A stretch of DNA of 64,000 bases from Maridesulfovibrio salexigens DSM 2638 (GTDB taxonomy: Bacteria > Desulfobacterota > Desulfovibrionia > Desulfovibrionales > Desulfovibrionaceae), in NCBI RefSeq assembly GCF_000023445.1, contig NC_012881.1, forward strand, positions 253,501-317,500, given 5' to 3'. The notes beneath the pieces were generated by a model. The model had not been told where the DNA came from. It was given only the letters and a program-made list of their open reading frames with translations, and ran no database searches. Position 1 is the stretch's first letter, and every line of letters starts with the position of its first letter. Below, piece after piece: positions 8,785 to 17,773 of this stretch. The translations under genes and the position numbers were made by a program.

Positions 8785-9600
8785 TTGCAAAGAATCAAAC
8801 TCATCATAGCTTACGATGGCACCAATTTCTGCGGCTGGCAGTTGCAGCCCAAGCTGCGCACTGTGCAGGGTGATCTGGAAAAGGCTATAACCCGCATTAC
8901 CGGGACTACGGTAAGGGTGCACGGTTCCGGGCGTACGGACAGCGGCGTACATGCGCTGGGTCAGGTTGCTCATTTTGATGTGGATAGCTGCTTTGCTTCA
9001 GTTAAGTGGCAACGGGCACTCAATTCTCTTCTTCCAGACGATGTGACCATTCTGGATGCACAGCTTGTTTCTCCCGAATTTCATTCCCGTTACAGTGCAA
9101 TCCGTAAAACTTATACCTATACATTGTGGCTGGAAAATTCCTTTTTTCTGCCGTGGCGCAGACATTATGTCTGGAAATGCGGGCCTCTTGATTTTTGCGC
9201 CCTTGATCAGGGCATGCAATATTTCTTGGGTGAACATGATTTTTCCTCCTTCCAGAATACAGGAACTGAGATCAAGTCCACCGTGCGCACAATCCATGAA
9301 TTTAAACGCTATCCCGGACAGACCGAACAGGAGATGATTCTGGAAGTCTGCGGTTCCGGCTTCCTGAAGCAGATGGTTCGCAATATGGTTGGCTGTCTTG
9401 TTCGCATTGGGCGGGGTAAAGCCGAACCCGAAACTGTCCGATCATTATTACAGATGAAGGATAGAACTGCGGCTCCGGCTACAGCTCCTGCTCAGGGGTT
9501 ATGTATGGCCGGTGTCTACTATGGAGAAACGGGTTGTGGCGGAACAGCTGACACTGGACGGAACCAAGCTCAGAATTGCGGAATCAACAGAGAAGACTGA
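8785..9600 (+). CDS. truA: tRNA pseudouridine(38-40) synthase TruA
   Basis: Converts uridines 38-40 of the tRNA anticodon arm to pseudouridine. It is 271 aa, start TTG 8785. The first strand AYDGTNFCGWQ and the catalytic region GSGRTDSGVHALGQVAHFD (active-site Asp in RTDSGVHA) are present, followed by RYSAIRKTYTY and the C-terminal GSGFLKQMVRNMVGCLVRIG segment. The C-terminal 30 residues beyond the conserved core overlap the next gene by 89 nt in another frame. Confidence 0.93.
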   Translation: MQRIKLIIAYDGTNFCGWQLQPKLRTVQGDLEKAITRITGTTVRVHGSGRTDSGVHALGQVAHFDVDSCFASVKWQRALNSLLPDDVTILDAQLVSPEFHSRYSAIRKTYTYTLWLENSFFLPWRRHYVWKCGPLDFCALDQGMQYFLGEHDFSSFQNTGTEIKSTVRTIHEFKRYPGQTEQEMILEVCGSGFLKQMVRNMVGCLVRIGRGKAEPETVRSLLQMKDRTAAPATAPAQGLCMAGVYYGETGCGGTADTGRNQAQNCGINRED

Positions 9601-11395
9601 TTCCCTACAGCAGGTTTTCCCTGGATCATACTGGGAAGACCGGTTCAACCGTGCCGCACTGAAAAATAAATATGAACTCACAGCTCCTTCCGTGGCCATG
9701 GAGGTCCAATCCAAGGTCAAGTCATTAAGTGAGACTCTTGCCGCCTTCCGTTGGCCAAATCAGGATTTTGCCCTTAGCAGTGCCCGTCTTGTGGTCAATG
9801 ACCCATTTCTTGATAATAAAATTTCGTCTTCCCTCACCCCTAAAAGTGATCTCCAGCGTTACAACCGTTATTATTCCCGTGGTTTTACCGGGGAGGACCT
9901 GACAACTCTTGATCCCGGATACTACAAGTTTGATATGTCTCTGGGGTACAACAAGAGCAGTATCAATCTGGATCTTTCAAGCAGTGTTTCTGAAGGGCAG
10001 GATTTGCCTTGGGGACACATAAAGAACCAGCTTGTTGTCGAGATTACCAGTGACATGACTAACGATGAGGTCTTGGAAGCAGTTCGGGATGCGGTTAACG
10101 ACAGTTCTCTTCCGGTTCAGGCCCGTATCATCAAGCAGAATGCAGTCGGTTCTAACCCGGATGACCTGTTGGGTACCGGTTCGGCATTGGCTTTCTCCGT
10201 AAACACAGCCTACGTGCTCACTGAAGAGAATGAAGGTGTTGGACCGGAGAATTTTGAAGCATTGAATAGACTTTCCTTTGATGACACCAGCGGTCATTTG
10301 ATCTCCCATTTAAAATTGTATGCCACCGAGAAGCCTATCGGTCCGGCGGAAGAGGGACTCTATAATCTTTCCAATGCTGTAGCAGGGGGGCCTTCACAGT
10401 TTCTGAGCAAGGCTTTTGATGAAAATGCCGGAACAACCCTCACTGCCGGGGATCATTCCATTGATTATACAATCGGCAGTGAGTCGGGAACTATCGATTT
10501 CCGTGTGGAAGATGGAGACGACTGGTATACCGTATTGACCCGCATTGCCAATGCAGCATCTTCAACTTCAGATAAGATTGATGCCGAAGTGGTAGACGCC
10601 AAGCTGGTTTCTCCTGTTTATACCGGGGACGATTACTATTTAATTGACGGTAAGGCCGTAAGCATAACCGCAGTTAATCCCAAGATCGGTGAAAGGCTTG
10701 AGCTGGAACCCGGCTCCGGTCTTGACGCGTTGGGTTTGAATGTTACTGCCCGTCCCGGTTCAGATGCCCAGATGACTATCAACGGCTTTACTGAAATCCG
10801 CGCTCCCGGTGAGTTTGCTTTGGATCAGGGCAGGGTCAAGGTGAATCTCGAAGAAGGCTTCGGTGGCAGCCTGCCGCTGCGGGTGGTGGATGCTGTTACT
10901 GAGATGGAAAAGAACGTTGGGCTGATTACCGATGGCTATAATGATCTGCGTAAAGCCATCCTGCCTGCCGAGGACCTTTTTCGCGAGGGCTTTGCCGATC
11001 TTTGGCGTGATCCGGTTACTGATAACAAGGTTGATCTGGAATGGATCGGATTGAAGGAAGCGGAAGAGGATAAGCTGCTCTGGTTTGATTCCGATACCTT
11101 TTATGATGCTCTGCTATCTGATCCTGATAAAGTCCGTGAGATGCTGGAAGACGAGGAGGACGGCCTGTTTACCCGCTGGCAGGATGTTAATGATGAAGTC
11201 ATTGCAAACAAGGTCAGCTCTTATTTAATCCCGGAAACATCATTGCCCGGACCGTGGCTGCCGGAACCTTCTCCGCGCACTGAACTGGAGCTGGAAGTAA
11301 AGCGTGAACTGGTAGATACTTTTGAAGACAGTTTTGATTTTGATCTTGATGATCCTGCTGATGATAGCGGAAGGATAGTCTCCACAAAGGGCTGA
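9512..11395 (+). CDS. Probable flagellar hook-associated (FliD-like) protein
   Basis: A 627-aa protein without signal peptide or membrane segment. The middle part (about residues 330-490) shows a FliD-like pattern: a 'TVLTRIANAAS' helix, a ligand-free beta region ending ELEPGSGLDALGLN, and a 'RVVDAVTEMEKNVGLITDGYNDLRKAI' helix resembling the FliD core in which the filament-cap helices follow. The N-terminal 100 residues and the acidic C-terminus (many D/E) are not recognisable. Context (fliJ, MotE-like, FapA-like) supports a flagellar role. The start GTG 9512 lies within truA; ATG 9521 is an alternative. It ends base-to-base against the stop of the convergent DUF342 gene. Moderate-to-low confidence in the family. 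Confidence 0.5.
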   Translation: MSTMEKRVVAEQLTLDGTKLRIAESTEKTDSLQQVFPGSYWEDRFNRAALKNKYELTAPSVAMEVQSKVKSLSETLAAFRWPNQDFALSSARLVVNDPFLDNKISSSLTPKSDLQRYNRYYSRGFTGEDLTTLDPGYYKFDMSLGYNKSSINLDLSSSVSEGQDLPWGHIKNQLVVEITSDMTNDEVLEAVRDAVNDSSLPVQARIIKQNAVGSNPDDLLGTGSALAFSVNTAYVLTEENEGVGPENFEALNRLSFDDTSGHLISHLKLYATEKPIGPAEEGLYNLSNAVAGGPSQFLSKAFDENAGTTLTAGDHSIDYTIGSESGTIDFRVEDGDDWYTVLTRIANAASSTSDKIDAEVVDAKLVSPVYTGDDYYLIDGKAVSITAVNPKIGERLELEPGSGLDALGLNVTARPGSDAQMTINGFTEIRAPGEFALDQGRVKVNLEEGFGGSLPLRVVDAVTEMEKNVGLITDGYNDLRKAILPAEDLFREGFADLWRDPVTDNKVDLEWIGLKEAEEDKLLWFDSDTFYDALLSDPDKVREMLEDEEDGLFTRWQDVNDEVIANKVSSYLIPETSLPGPWLPEPSPRTELELEVKRELVDTFEDSFDFDLDDPADDSGRIVSTKG

Positions 11396-13357
11396 CTAAA
11401 ATTTTGCAGCAATAATTGTCCGCTCATCTGCATCAAAGCGGAATTTCATTCGTGGAGTTGGTTTCTTGATCTGAACGGTTTTACCGCCGATCTTGATCTC
11501 TACACCGGGATGAATCTTTCGGTGGACCCGGATGGATAGTTTCTCAAGCGATTTGTAGTAATCGTTAAGCTCTTGCGAGAGTTGTTTGCGAATCTCTTTA
11601 AGCTTGATTTTTATACGCCCGCGCATCATCAGGATTTGTTTCATCTGTTCCCGCTTGGCAGGAGGGGTTGATCTGAGGATGGATTCATTATCCCCCTGAC
11701 CGATGGCTGTATTAATCTTAAGCAGCCGCTCCCGCAAATCATCTCGTTCCTTGATCAGCTTGGCGTTTACTTTTTGCTTTGCTGTAATATTTACAACAGT
11801 TTTTACACCCATTTCAGAGCCTATTTCGTTGGCTTCAATGCCGATATGTGAAGCAATCACTCCGCCTTGGATGATACCTTTTCCGCCCAGAGCGCTAATC
11901 GGCCCTTTGCAACGGATAAGACAGTTGCTCATTTCATGCTTGATGATAATTTCATCTCCGCATTCAATGCGTGCATTGGAGGCGAATTGCGCTGTAATGA
12001 CGCCTTCGGCTTTGATCAGTCCTTTACCGGACATGACCAGTCCGCCCTTGACTTCAATATCTCCTCCGGCTGTTACGCTGGCCCCTTCAATGGAGTCTGA
12101 AACAACCACATGGTCCGGGACTTCCACCGTGAAGCCTTCACGTATGGAGCCGTTTACATGAACTGAGCCTTTTTCCAGCTTGATGTTTCCGGTTGAGTAA
12201 TCAACATCACCTTTTGTTTCCAGAACATCTTTTACTGCCAGCATGTTGTCCTGAAAATGGACGATTCCGGTGGAGGTGGCTTTATAGGTGATACCGTCGG
12301 GCAGGGGAGCAACATGTTCTCCGGTCTTAATCTCAAGGGTGTTGCCGCCGGGAGGTGGGGTCAGTCGTCCATAAACGTCTTCTCCTGCCTTGCCTTCAAC
12401 AGGGGGATGGATTTTCCCGATAATATCTCCGGGTGAGACCATGGGATGAACTCCACGGTCCTTGAAATCTATACGGTCATCCTCTCCGGCTGTGCCTATG
12501 GAACTGGTGGCAATATCATCGCGGTCATATTCGAAATATCCGTCCCGGCCGGGAACCGGTTCAGTTCCGGTTACGATTACGGCTTTTTGTGCAACGCCTG
12601 TCTCGCGGGCTTTCTTTATTGCTGTCTGGCCTGTGACATGTTGCAGCGGGCGGGAAATTCCCATTGATTGCAGAGTAGGTTCAAGTGCACCCAGTTCGTA
12701 CCTTAAGCCAAAACAGTCATGTGGATAGAGCTTGGTGGAAACCTTCATCAGATCTTCTGAGACTTTGATAAGAGGTTCAACCCTTACCTGCTGTTCTTCA
12801 ATTTTAACCAGCCCGTAGGTTTCAGCAATGAGTTTTCCGCTTTCAGGATTAAGAATACAGTTGCAAATCTCTGCGTCAGCGAGAGTAATCGGTATGGGGG
12901 TATGAGTGTCGTCGGCGGGGATTGCTTCTCCGTCAAGGTTCTTACCGGGAGAAGCCGGGGTCGCTTTACTTAATTTTCCGAATTCCATTCCCGGTAGAAC
13001 CGGAAAATCAAGGTCGGCGTCAGTTATGATCTGACCGTCTTCAGCATTTTGAGGGTATTGGGCGCGCACAAGGGCAACGTTGAGGATGCTTTTTCCTTCT
13101 CCCGCTCTTTTAAGAGCGAACATGGCTCCATCGTGGTCAAGCTCTCCACCGATCCCGGAACGTTCCAGCTCTGCCTGCATTAATTCCAGCGAGAGTTGTT
13201 TTCCATTGCCTTCTGCAGGAGTATAGGCAGAAATGAAAGCTGCCATTTTATCCGGGGTAACTTTGAATTCCAGCGCAGCATCACGGCTATCAGCAATAGT
13301 ATCATCCCGCTTGTTGCGAAGGTCTGCTCCCCGTGCAGAAGTCGCTTGGTCAGTCAT
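11396..13357 (-). CDS. FapA/DUF342 domain protein
   Basis: Cytoplasmic 653-aa protein of the DUF342 (FapA, flagellar assembly protein A-like) family. The N-terminal third contains mixed alpha/beta sequence with a GKNLDGEAIP turn. The centre (about 255-490) is a repetitive right-handed beta-helix of short hydrophobic/Gly repeats (VHVNGSIREGFTVEVPDHVV, ASVTAGGDIEVKGGLV, GLIKAEGVITAQFAS). The C-terminus (520-600) is a basic coiled coil. These are the features of the family, whose role is unresolved (polymer-binding or localisation factor). Start ATG 13357. It shares no spacer with the convergent FliD-like gene. Confidence 0.8.
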   Translation of the reverse strand: MTDQATSARGADLRNKRDDTIADSRDAALEFKVTPDKMAAFISAYTPAEGNGKQLSLELMQAELERSGIGGELDHDGAMFALKRAGEGKSILNVALVRAQYPQNAEDGQIITDADLDFPVLPGMEFGKLSKATPASPGKNLDGEAIPADDTHTPIPITLADAEICNCILNPESGKLIAETYGLVKIEEQQVRVEPLIKVSEDLMKVSTKLYPHDCFGLRYELGALEPTLQSMGISRPLQHVTGQTAIKKARETGVAQKAVIVTGTEPVPGRDGYFEYDRDDIATSSIGTAGEDDRIDFKDRGVHPMVSPGDIIGKIHPPVEGKAGEDVYGRLTPPPGGNTLEIKTGEHVAPLPDGITYKATSTGIVHFQDNMLAVKDVLETKGDVDYSTGNIKLEKGSVHVNGSIREGFTVEVPDHVVVSDSIEGASVTAGGDIEVKGGLVMSGKGLIKAEGVITAQFASNARIECGDEIIIKHEMSNCLIRCKGPISALGGKGIIQGGVIASHIGIEANEIGSEMGVKTVVNITAKQKVNAKLIKERDDLRERLLKINTAIGQGDNESILRSTPPAKREQMKQILMMRGRIKIKLKEIRKQLSQELNDYYKSLEKLSIRVHRKIHPGVEIKIGGKTVQIKKPTPRMKFRFDADERTIIAAKF

Positions 13358-13488
13358 GAATCATATTACCCGTGTTTTTAGCGTATGCCGTTAAACCGGA
13401 ATTGGAAAAATACTAATTTTCAAATTAACCTTATTATAGATTTAGTTAATGTTCAAATACTACTGATAGATACTTCATCGGCGTTTTT

Positions 13489-14733
13489 TTATTTTGCTTT
13501 ATGCATGGTCCAGACAAGCTCCTCCAGAATGGAAAGCAGCTTTGCGTAGATTCCTCCTGCGCCGGGAGGAGGTCCGAACAGCCCGTTGCGTTGCTCCCGC
13601 AAAGCTTTTGGAAAGATTGAGTGCGGTTCAAGAGTGCGCATGGTCATGGCAAAACGTTCCGCAAGCAGGTACCCGGTAACGCCTTCTTCAAAGATGGACA
13701 TGTACTTCATGAATTCACCTTTGCATGAGTTCCACTTCTCAATTGAAGCATCATTGGGCTCCATAGAAGTTACTTTGCAGATAAGCGCATAAAGGCTGTT
13801 TAATGCTGCTCCGGGAATGCCTCTTCTCCAGCCAAGCAACCAGGGGTTGCGCCAGAAGAGCAGAAAGTGTCCTTGCCCGGTGGCGATGATCTGTTCCAAA
13901 GATTTGCGTACGGAAACAAGGTCCGGGTCTTCCCAATTAGTTGGTGTGTCAGCCAGTTCCCAAGCCGGAAGAGTGGGGCGGTCCTGAGTCTCCTGCCCCA
14001 GCATGCAGTCAAGGATGTGCGACAGCCAGATATTCGCCTCTGCGGATGCAGGGGTTTCAAGGTGCGGGTAACTTAAAATAAACTGGCCCTTTCCGGTCTG
14101 TCCACAGACAACTGCCGGACGGTCATGCAGAAACTCCGGTAGCAGGGAGATGCCGTACATATTATGCCAGTCGTTGAGAGTTCCTTCCGGCAGTGAGCTG
14201 ATCCGCAGGTCTGCCACCCAGAAGTCATTGCCCGGTTCGCGATAGCGGCCAAGGGCGGTTGTGGAATCGCATTTGTTCGGGGAAAACTGTCCCGGCCACC
14301 AGACCGGAATCAGTGCGCTTTCACCGAGACTGTCCGGAACCAGCGGATTGGATTGGTCAAGTTTTACATTGATATGTCCGCTTAAAAAATGATGCAGCCT
14401 GTTTTCAAAACCCTTGCGTTGCCAGCAGCTTAAGCACAGACCTCCAGCCCCGGAAAGGCCCAGTCCGGCACCGCCGCAAAAACCGAGGTAGTTGCCACCT
14501 TCACCTACATATTTCTGGATTTCAACTATACCCGGCCCGCCGAGGTGCTTTGCCTTGCCCTTGGCCCATCCGCCGGGGACGATAAGTGCTGCTGGAGGCT
14601 TGCCTGAAAGCAGTCCTTGCGCTATTTGATGCCCACGCACAAGTTCGTGGTCGATGTTCCATGCTTCAAGGGCTCTTTTAACCAGCAGCCCCCAGATGTG
14701 GGAGTCGTCCCATAATATATAGATACTTGACAT
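13489..14733 (-). CDS. BPL_N (type 1 glutamine amidotransferase-like) domain protein
   Basis: A 414-aa cytoplasmic protein whose first 230 residues resemble the BPL_N domain, a class I glutamine amidotransferase-like fold found at the N-terminus of eukaryotic biotin protein ligases and as a stand-alone bacterial protein. The nucleophile elbow is visible as YLGFCGGAGLGL with Cys near residue 86. The later region (residues about 230-414) is helical and unrecognised. There is no biotin ligase catalytic domain, so it is not a BirA. Monocistronic and divergent from valS; intergenic distance to valS is 231 bp. Confidence 0.65.
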   Translation of the reverse strand: MSSIYILWDDSHIWGLLVKRALEAWNIDHELVRGHQIAQGLLSGKPPAALIVPGGWAKGKAKHLGGPGIVEIQKYVGEGGNYLGFCGGAGLGLSGAGGLCLSCWQRKGFENRLHHFLSGHINVKLDQSNPLVPDSLGESALIPVWWPGQFSPNKCDSTTALGRYREPGNDFWVADLRISSLPEGTLNDWHNMYGISLLPEFLHDRPAVVCGQTGKGQFILSYPHLETPASAEANIWLSHILDCMLGQETQDRPTLPAWELADTPTNWEDPDLVSVRKSLEQIIATGQGHFLLFWRNPWLLGWRRGIPGAALNSLYALICKVTSMEPNDASIEKWNSCKGEFMKYMSIFEEGVTGYLLAERFAMTMRTLEPHSIFPKALREQRNGLFGPPPGAGGIYAKLLSILEELVWTMHKAK

Positions 14734-14767
14734 GTTCGTGTCTCTTTATAAGTGTGTGTAGCGCAAG

Positions 14768-14796
14768 TTGACGAGGCTAGTGCTTTAGCTTTTAAC
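14768..14796 (+). promoter_or_regulatory. Candidate sigma-70 promoter of valS
   Basis: TTGACG (14768-14773) and TTTAAC (14791-14796) separated by 17 bp. It would give a leader of roughly 160 nt before valS. Weak -10 match, so tentative. Confidence 0.4.
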
Positions 14797-14885
14797 CCCT
14801 GTCCCGTAAATACACGGAAATTCTGGGCAGGCAAAGCACATCTTTTTTAAAAAATATTATTATGAAACCAACTTAGCAAGCTGAA

Positions 14886-14930
14886 ACGCAACGGGAAGCC
14901 GGGATACGGTGACCCGCTACGTCTTTTTTT
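14886..14930 (+). promoter_or_regulatory. Hairpin plus T-tract in the valS leader (attenuator candidate)
   Basis: Imperfect stem: ACG (14886-14888) with CGT (14920-14922), CGGG (14892-14895) with CCCG (14913-14916), and CCG (14899-14901) with CGG (14907-14909), separated by symmetric internal loops; seven T residues follow at 14924-14930. It ends 34 nt before the valS start, so if it terminates transcription it would act as an attenuator. Confidence 0.5.
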
Positions 14931-14964
14931 GCTTAAGAATTTATATTTGAACAGGAGTCCATAC

Positions 14965-17619
14965 ATGGCGGAATCAAACCTCCCCAAAGGTTACGAACCT
15001 TGGGATGTAGAAAAAAAGTGGCTTGACCACTGGGAAGAAAACAAGACCTTCACCCCTGATCCCGAAGCTGACGGCGATCCTTACTCCATTGTTATTCCGC
15101 CGCCAAACGTCACCGGTGTGTTGCACATGGGCCACGCACTGAACATTACCCTTCAGGATATCCTCTGCCGCTACCAGCGTCAGCAGGGTAAGAACGTTCT
15201 CTGGGTTCCGGGCACCGACCACGCAGGTATCGCCACCCAGAACGTTGTTGAGCGCCAGCTCAAGACCGAAGGCAAGACCCGTGACGATCTCGGCCGTGAG
15301 AAATTCATCGAGCGCGTTTGGGAATGGAAGGAAGAAAAAGGCGGTCATATCCTAAAGCAGATCCGTCGCATGGGCGCATCCGTTGACTGGGACCGCGAAT
15401 GCTTCACCTTTGACGATCAGCGCGCCAAGGCTGTTCGCAAGGTTTTCGTACAGCTTTACGAAGAAGGCCTCATCTACAAAGGCAACTACATCATCAACTG
15501 GTGTAACCGCTGCCATACTGCTCTTGCTGATGATGAAGTAGAGCATTCACCTAAACCGGGCCATTTCTACAACATCAAGTACAAACTTTCCGACGGTTCC
15601 GGCGAACTGATCATCGCCACCACCCGTCCCGAAACCATGCTCGGCGATACCGCTATCTGCGTTAACCCCGAAGATGACCGCTTCAAGCACCTTATCGGCA
15701 AGACCGCTATCCTGCCCCTCGTAGGCCGCGAACTGCCCATCATCGGCGATTCCTACGTAGATATGGAGTTCGGTACCGGTGCCCTGAAAGTTACTCCTGC
15801 TCATGACATGAATGACTGGGAACTGGGCCGCAAGCACAACCTCGAAGTTCTTTCTGTTTTCGATGAAGACGGCAACATCAATGAAAATGCTCCTGAAAAA
15901 TATCAGGGCATGTTCAAAGATGATCTTCGTAAGGTAATCGTTGAGGACCTCAAAGCTGAAGGCTACCTCATCTCCATAGACGACCACGAGCACTCTGTCG
16001 GTGAATGCTATCGTTGTAAGTCCGTCATCGAACCTCATGTTTCCGAGCAGTGGTTTGTTGCCATGAAGCCTCTGGCTGAAAAAGCACGTGCCGCTGTTCC
16101 TTCAGAGACCAAGATTTTCCCCTCCAACTGGGAAAAGGTCTACTACGAGTGGCTGGACAACATCCGCGACTGGTGTATTTCCCGTCAGATCTGGTGGGGA
16201 CACCGTATCCCGGCATGGACCTGTGAAGATTGCGGCGAACTCATTGTTGCCAATGAAGATCCCACTAAGTGCACCAAATGCGGTTCTTCCAAGCTCATTC
16301 AGGAAGAAGACGTACTCGATACCTGGTTCTCTTCCGCTCTTTGGCCTTTCTCTACTCTGGGCTGGCCTGATGAGACCCCGGAACTGGCAAAATACTATCC
16401 CACATCCGTGCTGATTACCGGATTTGACATCCTGTTCTTCTGGGTCGCACGTATGATGATGATGGGTATCCATTTTCAGGATCAGATTCCGTTCCACCAT
16501 GTTTACATCCACGCTCTTGTTCGTGATGAACATGGTAAGAAGATGTCCAAATCCACCGGTAACGTTATCGATCCGCTGGAAATGTCCGACAAGTACGGTA
16601 CTGACGCACTGCGTTTTACCCTGACTTCTTTCGCCGCCATGGGCCGCGATATCAAGCTTTCCGAGCAGCGCATTGAAGGCTACCGCCACTTTGTAAACAA
16701 GATTTGGAACTCCGCACGTTTCGCGCTCATGAACCTCGATGGCAAGAAGCCCGAAGCAGCTCTCGAAGATGCGTCCGGCCTCGCTAACGAGTGGATTCTG
16801 CACCGCCTTGAAGAAGTGAAGGATACCATGCGTGAAGCAGTGGAATCCTACCGCTTCAACGAAGTTGCCCAGACCATGTACAAGTTCATCTGGAACGAGT
16901 TCTGCGACTGGTATCTCGAAATGATCAAGCCGGACCTCTACAGCGATGACGAAACCCGCAAGGGCGCAACCCTGAAAGTTCTCTGGACAGTGCTTTCCGA
17001 GACCATGGTCCTGCTGCACCCGGTAATGCCTTTCGTAACTCAGGAAGTTTGGTCCGTACTGCCCGGTATTGAAAACGGCGACATTGCCACCGAAGCATTC
17101 CCCGAAAAGCGTGACAACTGCCGCAACGCAGCAGCTGTTGAGCAGATGGAGCTTTTCCAAGGCATCGTTTCCGCTGTTCGTAACATCCGTACCGAGCTGC
17201 TCATCGCTCCTTCCAAGAAGCTTGAGCTCATCGTGCGTACCGCAAACGAGGAAACCACCGCGCTGATCAATGACAACGCAGAGCTGATCAAGGCACTTGC
17301 CCGTCTGGACTCCGTAACCGCAGGTCCTGACGCAGAAGGTCCCAGCGCTTCCGGTACCGCAGTTGTACAGGGTAACGAACTCTTCGTACCGCTGGCAGGC
17401 GCAGTTGACTTCGAGTCCGAGCTTGCACGTCTTGATAAAGAGTTCGCCAAGCTGGACAAAGATCTCGTTGTGATAGAAAAGAAACTCTCCAACAAAGGTT
17501 TTGTCAGCAACGCTCCCGCAGCAGTTGTTGAGAAGGAAAAAGCCAAGTTGGAAGAGATCAATGATAAGAAAGCAAAGCTGACCGAGCTGAAAGACAGATT
17601 AGTCAGTGTAATGGAATAG
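14965..17619 (+). CDS. valS: Valine--tRNA ligase
   Basis: Class I aminoacyl-tRNA synthetase that charges tRNA-Val. It is 884 aa from ATG 14965, which has AGGAG at 14953-14957; the frame is open upstream to 14929. The HIGH motif reads HMGH within PPPNVTGVLHMGHAL, the KMSKS motif is KMSKSTGNV, and the CP1 editing domain lies between them (TTRPETMLGDTA, GTGALKVTPAHD). The C-terminal anticodon-binding domain is followed by a coiled-coil arm (about residues 815-884), a ValRS hallmark. Codon use is more biased than in neighbouring genes (many C-ending codons), as expected for high expression. Confidence 0.97.
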   Translation: MAESNLPKGYEPWDVEKKWLDHWEENKTFTPDPEADGDPYSIVIPPPNVTGVLHMGHALNITLQDILCRYQRQQGKNVLWVPGTDHAGIATQNVVERQLKTEGKTRDDLGREKFIERVWEWKEEKGGHILKQIRRMGASVDWDRECFTFDDQRAKAVRKVFVQLYEEGLIYKGNYIINWCNRCHTALADDEVEHSPKPGHFYNIKYKLSDGSGELIIATTRPETMLGDTAICVNPEDDRFKHLIGKTAILPLVGRELPIIGDSYVDMEFGTGALKVTPAHDMNDWELGRKHNLEVLSVFDEDGNINENAPEKYQGMFKDDLRKVIVEDLKAEGYLISIDDHEHSVGECYRCKSVIEPHVSEQWFVAMKPLAEKARAAVPSETKIFPSNWEKVYYEWLDNIRDWCISRQIWWGHRIPAWTCEDCGELIVANEDPTKCTKCGSSKLIQEEDVLDTWFSSALWPFSTLGWPDETPELAKYYPTSVLITGFDILFFWVARMMMMGIHFQDQIPFHHVYIHALVRDEHGKKMSKSTGNVIDPLEMSDKYGTDALRFTLTSFAAMGRDIKLSEQRIEGYRHFVNKIWNSARFALMNLDGKKPEAALEDASGLANEWILHRLEEVKDTMREAVESYRFNEVAQTMYKFIWNEFCDWYLEMIKPDLYSDDETRKGATLKVLWTVLSETMVLLHPVMPFVTQEVWSVLPGIENGDIATEAFPEKRDNCRNAAAVEQMELFQGIVSAVRNIRTELLIAPSKKLELIVRTANEETTALINDNAELIKALARLDSVTAGPDAEGPSASGTAVVQGNELFVPLAGAVDFESELARLDKEFAKLDKDLVVIEKKLSNKGFVSNAPAAVVEKEKAKLEEINDKKAKLTELKDRLVSVME

Positions 17620-17625
17620 ATTATT

Positions 17626-17663
17626 AAAACGGGGGAGGCTTAAAAAAGTCTCCCCCGTTTAAT
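17626..17663 (+). terminator. Rho-independent terminator of valS
   Basis: Eleven-base-pair stem AAACGGGGGAG/CTCCCCCGTTT with a short A-rich loop, followed by TT AAT, right after the valS stop. Confidence 0.85.
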
Positions 17664-17673
17664 AAAATTAAGT

Positions 17674-17755
17674 GGCGAAGCCCTATTAAAAAAGTTTGGG
17701 ATTCTTAAACCATTTTCAAAGGGTTTAAGACCCCCGGCAGGGTCGCCGAAGGCAT
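17674..17755 (+). repeat. Intergenic hairpin repeat, copy A
   Basis: Begins GGCGAAGCCC, continues with a T-rich segment, a central imperfect inverted repeat around TTAAACC/GGGTTTAAG, and ends with CCCCCGGCAGGG and a CCGAAGGC terminus. About 85-90 percent identical over its length to the reverse complement of copy E (21249-21334) by eye. It sits between the valS terminator and cobA-hemD. Confidence 0.85.
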
Positions 17756-17773
17756 AAAAGAGAGGGTGGATAT

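Noticed and set aside
14886-14930. T-box riboswitch before valS
   Set aside because: The T-tract and nearby GGTGACCCGC recall a T-box antiterminator, but the leader is only about 160 nt, I find no Stem I with a Val specifier loop, and the TGG of the T-box bulge is not present.
14886-14930. Cobalamin riboswitch (GGGAA...CCCGC-like core)
   Set aside because: The core spacing is too short and the gene is valS, not a cobalamin or transport gene.
16102-17160. 352-residue frame opposite valS
   Set aside because: Shadow of a strongly biased, highly expressed gene; no start signals or recognisable motifs.
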